DNA of 45,725 nucleotides from positions 1 to 45,725 of the forward strand of contig JAUZPI010000033.1 of assembly GCA_030706015.1 (NCBI GenBank), written 5' to 3'. Under the pieces are notes generated by a model that was not told the DNA's origin, ran no database searches, and saw only the letters and a list, made by a program, of their open reading frames with translations. This document shows positions 31,940-39,842 of the stretch, in pieces. Source of the stretch: Bacillota bacterium (GTDB lineage Bacteria; Bacillota; Clostridia; Clostridiales; Clostridiaceae). How positions within the stretch are numbered: position 1 is the stretch's first letter; each line of letters opens with the position of its first letter. The position numbers and the translations under genes are program-made.

Positions 31940-32821
31940 TTAGTCCTCCTTTTCATAATAGTGCATGAAAATTTCCTCAAGATCAGGCTCGTTTATGGAT
32001 ATATTGCGAAGTTCAATTTCAGAGATTTTCTTCATAATGGTGTTAATATTTCCTTTAAAAATGAAATTAGCTGTATTATCTTTGATTTTTAGATTACTAA
32101 TACCGCTGATATTGAAAGTCTCCTTAGTGATCTTTGAAGCAGTTTCAAGGCTTAATCTTTTGTAATTGTTCTCCTGCCGAGTACTCATCTTTTCAAGTTT
32201 TATGATTTTTCCTTCTTTTATGAAGGCTACCCTGCTGCACATTTTCTGTACCTCACTAAGAATGTGGGATGAAAAGAATATTGTTGCTCCTCTTTTGTTT
32301 TCCTCTCTAAGGAGTTCAAAAAATCTCTGCTGCATTAGCGGGTCTAGGCCACTTGTTGGCTCGTCGAGGATGATTAATTTAGGCTCGTGAAGCAGCCCTT
32401 GCACGATTCCCACTTTCTTCTTATTACCAAAGGACAGATCATCAATCTTTTTCTTCAAATCCAGCTCCATTATATCTGCCAGTTCGTTTATCCTATTAGT
32501 ACAGTCCTTCTTATAAAAACTAGCTGAATATTTAAGCAGATCTATAACTCTCATTTTATCGTAATAAAACACCTCTGAAGGCAGATATCCTAGTTCATTC
32601 CTAACTTCGGGATGCTGGATGCAGTTCTTTCCAAATATTGTTGCAGTGCCGCTGGTAGGATAAATAAGTCCAAGCAATGTTCTGATAGTGGTAGATTTTC
32701 CAGCCCCGTTAGGACCAATAAACCCAAAAACCTCCCCCTCTTCTACATTTAGATTTACATCTGTAATTCCTCTTGATTTCCCATAGTGTTTTGTTAAACC
32801 TTTGATTTCAATGACATTCAT
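31940..32821 (-). CDS. ABC transporter ATP-binding protein
   Basis: 293 residues. Walker A GPNGAGKST begins near residue 36, the signature is LSFGNKKK (a variant of LSGGQ), Walker B is LIILDEPTSGLDP and the switch His lies in FFSSHILSE. The C-terminal 80 residues are the extension seen in BcrA/YhaQ-like ATPases that power ABC-2 permeases. Its ATG overlaps the stop of the TetR gene by four bases (ATGA), so it is translationally coupled. It energises the two permeases downstream. Confidence 0.93.
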   Translation of the reverse strand: MNVIEIKGLTKHYGKSRGITDVNLNVEEGEVFGFIGPNGAGKSTTIRTLLGLIYPTSGTATIFGKNCIQHPEVRNELGYLPSEVFYYDKMRVIDLLKYSASFYKKDCTNRINELADIMELDLKKKIDDLSFGNKKKVGIVQGLLHEPKLIILDEPTSGLDPLMQQRFFELLREENKRGATIFFSSHILSEVQKMCSRVAFIKEGKIIKLEKMSTRQENNYKRLSLETASKITKETFNISGISNLKIKDNTANFIFKGNINTIMKKISEIELRNISINEPDLEEIFMHYYEKED

Positions 32822-33432
32822 AAACTCTCCCCCTTATAAAAATTATTTTTTAGTAGATCAAGGCATTCTTCAAATTCTTGAAAAAAAACATCATAATTGA
32901 TTTCTGTCTTGTTGGATAATTGGCTTATATACCCTTCAGCAAGCCAAATAAGCATTTTCATAACAAGCTTTGGGTCGATACCATCTTTAAATTTAGAAAA
33001 ATCCATTCCATCAAAAGCAATTTTGCTTCTAAAGCCTTCACCCTTTGCTAAAATGGCTTTAATATCCTCATTCACTTCCTCATCACTTTCAAAATACATA
33101 CTTGTTAAAAAGGCTAAGATTGCAGGATGCTTTTTCATAATAGAAATTTTAATTTTAGATGAGAGCCTGATTCTCTCAAAGAAATCAATAACACTGTAAT
33201 CAAACTCTTCATTAATCTCTTTCATAACAATATTACCGCACAAATCAATTAAATATAGATATAAGCCTTTTTTTGTGCCAAAGTAATGAAATACCATAGC
33301 TTTGGAAATCCCTGCAGCAGCAGCTATGTCACTTACGGAGGTTTTTTTATAACCATTTGTGCCAAAGCATTTAAGAGCAGCATCAATAATTATCTTTTGT
33401 TTCTCCTCAGGTAAATTAAAAAACTTCTCCAA
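32818..33432 (-). CDS. TetR family repressor of the ABC operon
   Basis: About 204 residues. The helix-turn-helix segment is GTNGYKKTSVSDIAAAAGISKAMVFHYFGTKKGLYLYLIDL. The first gene of the operon, it probably represses its own transcription and that of the transporter, released by the exported compound. Two operator-like palindromes flank the promoter. The TTG at 33432 lies 8 bases after GAGG, while a GTG at 33441 overlaps that site. Both starts are in frame and differ by three residues. Confidence 0.9.
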   Translation of the reverse strand: MEKFFNLPEEKQKIIIDAALKCFGTNGYKKTSVSDIAAAAGISKAMVFHYFGTKKGLYLYLIDLCGNIVMKEINEEFDYSVIDFFERIRLSSKIKISIMKKHPAILAFLTSMYFESDEEVNEDIKAILAKGEGFRSKIAFDGMDFSKFKDGIDPKLVMKMLIWLAEGYISQLSNKTEINYDVFFQEFEECLDLLKNNFYKGESL

Positions 33433-33456
33433 TATATTCACCTCATAACTTTCGTC

Positions 33457-33504
33457 AACCGATTCGGTTAATTAAATTTTATAATAATAAACCAATTCGG
33501 TCAA
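33457..33504 (-). promoter_or_regulatory. Promoter with twin TetR operators
   Basis: On the minus strand TTGACC (33504-33499), 17 bp, TAAAAT (33481-33476). One palindrome, AACCGATTCGGTT (33457-33469), lies just downstream. A related one, AACCAATTCGGTC (33490-33502), overlaps the -35 element. Centres are 33 bp apart, three helical turns. Confidence 0.75.
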
Positions 33505-33561
33505 TAGCTCTTTAAAATTATTTTTTTCTTTAACTATCCCATAGTTTCAATTTTGAACATG

Positions 33562-33586
33562 AAAAAACCCGTCAATATAGACGGGT
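33562..33586 (-). terminator. Terminator of the hyp/DUF5692 operon
   Basis: ACCCGTC (33567-33573) pairs with GACGGGT (33580-33586). On the minus strand TTTTTTC follows. Confidence 0.85.
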
Positions 33587-33590
33587 CAAA

Positions 33591-33932
33591 TTAGCAAGCA
33601 ACTATCTCCTTAATCATAAATTCTTTACCGCACAATAACTCCCAGTGTTTACCTCCGCATTGTGGACATTTGCCGTTATTCGCAATAAGATTAAAAACTT
33701 TACTACACTTTTTGCAAATAGCATTACCTGGCAATATCTCTATTTTTAATTCCGTATCTTGTAATATGGTACCATCCACTGCTGCAGGGTAACAGGATTC
33801 AATATATCTCGGAACTATGGATGATAATTCACCAATTTGGAGAACCAGGGTATCAATTTTTGCCACTCCATTTTTCTTTGCAAAATTTTCAACAGTATTT
33901 ACTACTTCAATGACAACTCCTAATTCATGCAA
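33591..33932 (-). CDS. hypA: Hydrogenase/nickel incorporation protein HypA
   Basis: 113 residues, the usual HypA length. HypA brings nickel to a metalloenzyme precursor together with HypB. MHELGVV supplies the nickel-binding His2, and two CxxC pairs (CKKC and CPQC) form the structural zinc site. LQIGELSSIVPRYIESCYPAAV is also typical. Its gene follows the 899-residue oxidoreductase gene by 15 bases and is the last gene of the operon. No hypC, hypD, hypE or hypF and no hydrogenase subunit occur in the window. Confidence 0.92.
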   Translation of the reverse strand: MHELGVVIEVVNTVENFAKKNGVAKIDTLVLQIGELSSIVPRYIESCYPAAVDGTILQDTELKIEILPGNAICKKCSKVFNLIANNGKCPQCGGKHWELLCGKEFMIKEIVAC

Positions 33933-33947
33933 ATTAATTCACCTCTT

Positions 33948-36647
33948 TTATTTGGATTTTTCCCTGGTAAAAACAGCTTCTAAAAATTTAATCGGCTTTT
34001 TAATGCTTATTCTAAGCTTGCGTTTTATGGCGTATTTTATTATTGTGCGTTTCATATGGCTAAATTCCGGATTTTTACTATCATACTTTCTTACCAGTTT
34101 GACTGCATCATGTTTACATTTTGTTGTACAGACACCGCAGCCTATGCATAGAAATTCATCTGCAACTGCTGCACCGCAGCCCAGACAGCGTTCAGTTTCT
34201 TTCTTAACCTGCTCTTCTGTAAATGTAACACGTAAATCCCTGAAACCTTCTTTGGATTTATTACCGTCAATATGACTAACTTTTTGTCTTGGAAGACTAT
34301 CATATCCTTCAAGATCTAAATGAGTTTTATTAAAAGCATGGTATTCTTTCTTAATACGACCTATTGTTAAACTTTGTCCAGGCTGAACATAACGATGAAT
34401 AGAAATAGCCCCTTCCTTGCCTAAAGCAATGGCATCAATAGCAAACCTAGGTCCTGTAAGTGCATCTCCTCCGGCGAATACATCTGGTTCTCCTGTTTGC
34501 AAAGTAAATGGATCTGCTTTAATTGTGTTATTCGGATTTAATTGTATTTTTGAGTTTTCTAATAATCCGCCCCAAGCTATTTCTTGCCCTACTGAAATCA
34601 GAACATGATCTGCCCTCACTATTTTAGTTACCTTTTCATCAAATTTGGGGTTGAACCTTTTATTTTCATCTAAGACAGAAATGCATTTTTTAAATTCTAT
34701 ACCTACAACATGGCCATTTTTTACTATGATCTTTTTTGGTCCCCAAGAATTATAAATGCTAATCTCCTCTGCTAACGCCTCTTCAATTTCCTCATTAAGG
34801 GCAGGCATTTGTTCCCTGCTTTCAAGACAATACATTTTCACTTTTGATGCACCAATACGTGCAGCAGTTCTGGCAACATCAATAGCAACATTTCCCCCGC
34901 CAATTACTATAGTTCCCCCCTTTATTTTCAAATCCTCACCCAGGTTTACCTTACGTAAAAATTCTACACCAGTGATAATGCCTTCAGCATCCTCATTCTG
35001 AAGCCCCAGCTTTCTACCTGCCTTAGCACCGATTGCAATATAAAATGCTTTAAAGCCTTCATCTCTAAGCTTATCTAGACTTACATCTCTGCCAACCTCA
35101 ATCCCAGTCTTAAACTCAACACCTAATTCCCTCAAAATATTGATTTCAGAATTTACCACATCCTTCTCCAGCCTGAAGGAAGGAATACCCAGTGTCAGCA
35201 TACCACCAAGGGCTTCTTCTTTTTCAAACACTGTCACTTTATAGCCATCAATAGCTAAATAGAAAGCGCAAGAAAGCCCAGAAGGACCTGCACCAATAAC
35301 CGCAATTTTTTCCCCGTATTCATGTCTTATATAAGGAACATAGCGAATGTCTTTATTTAAATCTTGTTCTGCAATGAACTTCTTGATATCATCAATAGCA
35401 ATAGGAGCATCAATATCCCCTCTTGTACAAGCCGATTCACATCTTTTGGGACAGATGCGTCCGCAAACCGCTGGGAAAGGATTTTCGTGCTTGATAAGTT
35501 CTAGAGCCTCAGTATATCTTCCTTGAGAAGCCAGCTTAATGTAGCCCTGAATACCAATATGAGCAGGGCATTCTGCTTTGCAGGGACTTGAACCAGTATC
35601 CACAACAAGTTTTCTGTTAGTACGATAATTAGGATTCCATTTCTCCGGTCCCCATTCCATATCATAGGGAAGATCTCTTTTGCTAGCTGGAGTAAGTATT
35701 TTGGAACAAATTTTAGGGCCTAGTTTCAATGCGCCGGTTGGACAATTTTCAACGCATTCTCCGCAGGCAGCACATTTATCTGTATCCACTCTTGAAATAT
35801 AATTAGAACGTACCATATCAGGATTTACGAACATGTTGGCAATTCTTACTGCAAAACAGCCGCAGCCGCAGCAGTTACAAATGGCATGAGTTTTTCCAGG
35901 ACCATCTGTATTGGGTATATTATGCATTAAACCATTGGCTTCTGCTTTTTTTATAATTTCAAAGGCTTCTTCACGAGTAATCTGTCTGCCTCTACCTGTA
36001 CGAATATAGTATTCAGCAGCATGACCCAACTGAATGCACATATCTTCTTTCAAGTGACCACAGCCTTCTCCCATCACTTCTCTTGCTGTACGACAGGAGC
36101 AATCTGAAACTGAGAAAATAGTGTTTTCATTAAGATATTTAGAAACTTCCTCATAAGATGCTCTTCGCGTTTCAGCAGAAATGGATTGCTCTATGGGGAT
36201 AACACGCATGGGACCTGAACCAACAGGCACATTACCTGCTGCCTTTCCTCCTCTCAATTTGCCATATTCATCAAAAGCTATTCCAATTTGAGGATATTTT
36301 TTAACATTTTCCTTGTTGTTAACTATCATCTCCATATGGCCAGGAACCCAAATTTCATGCCAATATTTATCAACCCCGTCTATTTTATTAACAAAAGCAG
36401 CACCAGCCACTGCCAATTCCCATAGAAGTTTTGATGTTTCTTCTACAGATTTACCACAGAGGGAAGCAATCTCTTCTGCACTCATGGGTTTACGCAGCTC
36501 TAGACAAAGCCCTACTTCTGCCATTTCTTCTGTAACTATAGGCTCCAAAATATAATATTCCGGGTCTTCTGGCTTAATTTCTGTTTTTGAACCACGCTTT
36601 TGTCTGCTGATTTTATTTGCCAGATCCAATACCCTTTCATTAACCAT
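33948..36647 (-). CDS. Large multi-cluster Fe-S/FAD/NAD(P) oxidoreductase
   Basis: 899 residues in one frame. An N-terminal region with a winged-helix-like segment (about 40-95) is followed by Cys motifs at C183, C185, C196, C204 and C257-C264 (CNCCGCGC). A ferredoxin [4Fe-4S] motif follows (C292, C295, C298, C302). A GltD-type Fe-S domain comes next (C356, C360, C395, C399, C403, C407), then the FAD motif IGAGPSG (451-457) and the NAD(P)H motif IGGGNVAIDVA (582-592). The C-terminus has another ferredoxin motif (C821, C824, C834, C837, C840, C844). It probably links NAD(P)H to low-potential electron transfer. GGGGGAG precedes the ATG. It sits between hypB and hypA. The actual reaction is unknown. 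Confidence 0.85.
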   Translation of the reverse strand: MVNERVLDLANKISRQKRGSKTEIKPEDPEYYILEPIVTEEMAEVGLCLELRKPMSAEEIASLCGKSVEETSKLLWELAVAGAAFVNKIDGVDKYWHEIWVPGHMEMIVNNKENVKKYPQIGIAFDEYGKLRGGKAAGNVPVGSGPMRVIPIEQSISAETRRASYEEVSKYLNENTIFSVSDCSCRTAREVMGEGCGHLKEDMCIQLGHAAEYYIRTGRGRQITREEAFEIIKKAEANGLMHNIPNTDGPGKTHAICNCCGCGCFAVRIANMFVNPDMVRSNYISRVDTDKCAACGECVENCPTGALKLGPKICSKILTPASKRDLPYDMEWGPEKWNPNYRTNRKLVVDTGSSPCKAECPAHIGIQGYIKLASQGRYTEALELIKHENPFPAVCGRICPKRCESACTRGDIDAPIAIDDIKKFIAEQDLNKDIRYVPYIRHEYGEKIAVIGAGPSGLSCAFYLAIDGYKVTVFEKEEALGGMLTLGIPSFRLEKDVVNSEINILRELGVEFKTGIEVGRDVSLDKLRDEGFKAFYIAIGAKAGRKLGLQNEDAEGIITGVEFLRKVNLGEDLKIKGGTIVIGGGNVAIDVARTAARIGASKVKMYCLESREQMPALNEEIEEALAEEISIYNSWGPKKIIVKNGHVVGIEFKKCISVLDENKRFNPKFDEKVTKIVRADHVLISVGQEIAWGGLLENSKIQLNPNNTIKADPFTLQTGEPDVFAGGDALTGPRFAIDAIALGKEGAISIHRYVQPGQSLTIGRIKKEYHAFNKTHLDLEGYDSLPRQKVSHIDGNKSKEGFRDLRVTFTEEQVKKETERCLGCGAAVADEFLCIGCGVCTTKCKHDAVKLVRKYDSKNPEFSHMKRTIIKYAIKRKLRISIKKPIKFLEAVFTREKSK

Positions 36648-36681
36648 ATTTACTCCCCCAAAAATAAAGTTTCACTATATG

Positions 36682-37353
36682 CTATTGGGCGTTCCAATTT
36701 TTCACTTCTCTGCGTAACCAATCTGCCCACTGATCAATCCCCCGCCCTGTCTTGGCAGAGATTAAGATCACCTCGATTTCTGGGTTTAATTTTTTTATAC
36801 GTTCTTTCACTGCCTCATAATTAAAATCAAAATATTCAATAGCATCTATCTTATTAATTAACAAAACATCTACAGTGGAGAACATTAAAGGATATTTGAG
36901 GGGTTTGTCATCTCCTTCTGGTACGCTTAAAATCATAGCATTTTTTGCTGCACCGGTATCAAACTCCGCTGGGCACACCAAGTTTCCTACATTCTCCAAA
37001 ATAACAAAATCAAGTCCTTCTGTTCCCAGTCCCAATAGCCCCTGCCTTGTCATCCCTGCATCAAGATGGCACATTCCACCAGTGTGCAATTGAATTACTT
37101 TTGTGCCGGTATTTGCAACCGTATAAGCATCAACTTCAGAGTCAATATCAGCTTCTAAAACACCTATATTCATCTCGTTCTTCAAAGCTTCAATTGTTTG
37201 TATAATAGTTTTTGTTTTACCAGCCCCTGGTGATGACATCAAATTTAATAAAAATGTCTTATCCTTTTTCAATTCTTCTCTAAGTAAATCTGCTTTCCTA
37301 TCATTGTCTTCGAAAACACTTTTTTTAATTTCAAGAATCTTATATTGCTCCAT
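36682..37353 (-). CDS. hypB: Hydrogenase/nickel incorporation GTPase HypB
   Basis: 223 residues. It is a SIMIBI-class GTPase that drives nickel insertion. The P-loop SSPGAGKT is at 40-47, EADIDSEVDAY is switch I, TGGMCHLD gives the metal-binding C95 and H96, ENVGNLVCP gives C127, and NKID (167-170) is the guanine-specificity motif. The N-terminal CxxCGC nickel motif and His stretch of some HypB proteins are absent. It starts 6 bases after the DUF5692 gene and ends 34 bases before the oxidoreductase gene, so it is inside the operon. Confidence 0.94.
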   Translation of the reverse strand: MEQYKILEIKKSVFEDNDRKADLLREELKKDKTFLLNLMSSPGAGKTKTIIQTIEALKNEMNIGVLEADIDSEVDAYTVANTGTKVIQLHTGGMCHLDAGMTRQGLLGLGTEGLDFVILENVGNLVCPAEFDTGAAKNAMILSVPEGDDKPLKYPLMFSTVDVLLINKIDAIEYFDFNYEAVKERIKKLNPEIEVILISAKTGRGIDQWADWLRREVKNWNAQ

Positions 37354-37359
37354 TCTTCA

Positions 37360-38376
37360 TTACCTCATTTCATATTTAAATTTTTCAGTTGATGTTTGTT
37401 GTGAAAGTGCTTTAATTTCTTTATATTCCTTCAAATCTGTATATAGCTCACCAAGATAAGGATTCCTCTTAGTTTTAACTACTTTGTAAAGCATGTAAAC
37501 AGATACTGCTATATTAGCCAGCAATGCTGCTAAACTAAATGCAAATAGTGGTACTTTATTGTAGGATGATGCGACAGCAAAGGCCCCCTTATCAATGAAT
37601 GCTGGGAAGGTCTGTGCAAACATACACCAAATTGCAAGCGTTTGTGCACGATGCTGCAGCCATGCACCTTTTCCCATAGTAAATGCACAAAGGGTTGGAG
37701 CCGCTAACAGCGCAAAACCGCAGTACCATGCATGACCTGGCAGACAGTTATACGTATAAGCAAAATTCCATAAATCATAGGCTATTATCCAAAACCACAA
37801 CATATCAGGCCACAGCATATCTTTACTGCCATCTTTAGCAGTCTGTTTTTTTATGCAAATTCCTAGCCATCCGGTTATAGTTATGATATTCAGTATACCT
37901 GCAATTCCATTCATAAAATTCCAGGAACCGCCCAGTACATACATGGCTTCATCAGCTAACTTACCTCCACCTGCATACTGAATACCAACTTGAAAATCTC
38001 TGGTCACAGCCTCTAAAATGTTAACAGCAAGAATAAGCGGCGGGAAGCATAAAGCCCACTTTTTATCAGATAATCTCCATTCCTTGCCTGCTAATTTATT
38101 TTTCCATTTAACATGCCTGATGCACCAAAAGCCTATGCAGCCAGCTGTAGAAGAATACACCTTTGCTAAATGAAACCAATCTGTATAAGTTGTAGCTCTT
38201 AATACAGTGAACCACAATATTGAAAGTATAAGTGGTAAAATAACAAAACATATAAAGCCAATATATTTCCATCTGCGAGCTATTTCATTGAAGCCAAAGA
38301 GTATAGTAAAAATAATTATCCAAACGCCCCATACACTTAATGTTGTTGCTCCATTGGCATAGTTGAAAACAAACAT
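37360..38376 (-). CDS. DUF5692 family integral membrane protein
   Basis: 338 residues with about eight or nine membrane helices, very rich in Trp (for example GVWIIIFTILFGFNEIARRW, WFWIIAYDLWNFAYTYNCLPGHAWYCG). I recognise it as DUF5692, a family of unknown function in anaerobes. GGGAGGGGG precedes the ATG at 38376. It is the first gene of the operon with hypB, the 899-residue oxidoreductase and hypA. Its position suggests a membrane partner or transporter for the electron-transfer enzyme or for its metal. That is inference. Confidence 0.75.
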   Translation of the reverse strand: MFVFNYANGATTLSVWGVWIIIFTILFGFNEIARRWKYIGFICFVILPLILSILWFTVLRATTYTDWFHLAKVYSSTAGCIGFWCIRHVKWKNKLAGKEWRLSDKKWALCFPPLILAVNILEAVTRDFQVGIQYAGGGKLADEAMYVLGGSWNFMNGIAGILNIITITGWLGICIKKQTAKDGSKDMLWPDMLWFWIIAYDLWNFAYTYNCLPGHAWYCGFALLAAPTLCAFTMGKGAWLQHRAQTLAIWCMFAQTFPAFIDKGAFAVASSYNKVPLFAFSLAALLANIAVSVYMLYKVVKTKRNPYLGELYTDLKEYKEIKALSQQTSTEKFKYEMR

Positions 38377-38408
38377 ATTACCCCCTCCCTAATCCCTATT
38401 AATTGTAA

Positions 38409-38449
38409 TACAATACATATATTGTAAATAATTTACAAACATTCTTCAA
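38409..38449 (-). promoter_or_regulatory. Promoter with palindromic operator of the DUF5692 operon
   Basis: On the minus strand TTGTAA, 17 bp, TATTGT. A perfect inverted repeat TACAATA-CATA-TATTGTA (38409-38426) covers the -10, a position that would let a repressor block the operon. Confidence 0.5.
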
Positions 38450-38554
38450 TAGAGAGAAAAAAGAAATTATCAATTATTTTTTTGAAGGTAAAAAAGATAT
38501 GGTTACCGATGCAGAAAATCCAAACTAAATATATTTTTTATTAATATTAATACA

Positions 38555-38592
38555 AAAGCCTTAATCACCATCTTATTGGCAATTAAGGCTTA
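38555..38592 (-). terminator. Terminator overlapping the end of the CBO0543-like gene
   Basis: AAGCCTTAAT (38556-38565) pairs with ATTAAGGCTT (38582-38591). The stem includes the last codons of the gene. On the minus strand TTTTGTATT follows. Confidence 0.75.
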
Positions 38593-39104
38593 TTATCATT
38601 AATAATTATTGTTTTTTGTTGGCGTTGGACAAACCGCAGTACTACTACGTTTAAAATAAAAATTATAATATAAGAAAAAAAGGAATATAATGAACTCCAT
38701 CCGGTCCAGGTAAATACATGAAAAAACCTTAAGGTTATCCACTCAAAACCGGTTGTTAATAATGACCATGAAAGAATATAGCCTCCAAACCACCAACCTT
38801 TTGGCCTCCACTTATCTAAATAATATACAAAGAAATATGGAGTAGGAAAATATGATACTAGATATATTAAGGCATCAAAATATTCGTATTCAACTATATC
38901 ATTTACATAATATAAAAGCAGTGGCGGCTTTCCTATAATAAAATCGATAACCTGACTTATGTATATATTAAATAGCCAAATCATAAGCATTGTTAAAAAG
39001 GAAAAGCGTTTTGGTAATAAAAAAACTACTGCCCACATGATTAAGGTGCTTATAATAATAAACCATTCATTTCCATCAAAGTGTACTGGAGGATATAAAA
39101 TCAT
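38583..39104 (-). CDS. CBO0543-like membrane protein
   Basis: 173 residues with five membrane helices. It begins MILYPPVHFDGNEWFIIIST and contains many aromatic residues (YYLDKWRPKGWWFGGYILSW). I recognise it as the CBO0543-type family of clostridial and bacillus membrane proteins, of unknown function. Its ATG overlaps the stop of the upstream gene by four bases (39101-39104), so it is translationally coupled and the two probably form a complex. Confidence 0.7.
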   Translation of the reverse strand: MILYPPVHFDGNEWFIIISTLIMWAVVFLLPKRFSFLTMLMIWLFNIYISQVIDFIIGKPPLLLYYVNDIVEYEYFDALIYLVSYFPTPYFFVYYLDKWRPKGWWFGGYILSWSLLTTGFEWITLRFFHVFTWTGWSSLYSFFSYIIIFILNVVVLRFVQRQQKTIIINDNKP

Positions 39105-39589
39105 GAAATTATTTTCCTTTCTCTTAATAACTTTCTAAAAAATAATGAAAATAAGAATGTGCCAAGGAGAATGAAAACATTCTTTAACACATCTTGGGGA
39201 AATAAACTCCAGTGTATATCTTTTATATACCCAAGCTTCAAGCGTATAATATGATCCATGGAATGTAGTATAAAATATAGAATTATAATGACTATCTTCC
39301 AAAAAATGTTTATACGTTTTGAATATAATGCTGCAATAGTCCACATACCTGATATTGGATACACAACCATGCCGACTACCTTGGTTGGAAGAATACTGAA
39401 TATTTCATTAGAGGCCTTTACTAAATGCATATTTATTGTTATAACAGTATAAATTTGTTGAGTAAAAATTGTACCTACCATGAAATAAGCAAACATTTCT
39501 AGTGGATGAAATATTTTTTTTAAAATATATATGGATGCTAATACCAATATCATAATGATTATTCCGATGACAACAATTACCGTTTTCAA
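39101..39589 (-). CDS. Membrane protein paired with the CBO0543-like protein
   Basis: 162 residues with about five membrane helices, starting MKTVIVVIGIIIMILVLASI. It shares the general layout of its neighbour, so it may be a distant relative. A TTG start at 39589 follows GGGGTG at about 11 bases. It is the first gene of the pair. No function is known. Confidence 0.65.
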   Translation of the reverse strand: MKTVIVVIGIIIMILVLASIYILKKIFHPLEMFAYFMVGTIFTQQIYTVITINMHLVKASNEIFSILPTKVVGMVVYPISGMWTIAALYSKRINIFWKIVIIILYFILHSMDHIIRLKLGYIKDIHWSLFPQDVLKNVFILLGTFLFSLFFRKLLRERKIIS

Positions 39590-39784
39590 AAGGATATGTT
39601 CACCCCTTCACTTTATAACTAAGTATCAAACTAATATATGAGTGCATTTAGGTTCTGTCACTCATATCTATTATGCCCTGCTAAACCTTTTTTATATTCC
39701 CAACACTTAATTACTTCTTTTAAGTTTTATATTGTTGTCTTTGAAAACATCAATAATTTTTTCTTCCTTCGACGTAAACTCTTC

Positions 39785-39811
39785 ACACCTAATACAAGTT
39801 TACATAAAATG
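39785..39811 (+). promoter_or_regulatory. Possible sigma-K-like promoter of the 13-residue repeat gene
   Basis: AC (39785-39786), 16 bp, CATAAAATG (39803-39811), one mismatch from CATANNNTA. It lies 32 bp before the start codon. Weak evidence on its own. Confidence 0.3.
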
Positions 39812-39842
39812 AACTGATGTGAATTTTATTTGGAGGAAAGTA

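Noticed and set aside
34756..35001. Open frames on the + strand inside the large oxidoreductase gene
   Set aside because: They are shadows of the coding strand and have no ribosome binding sites.
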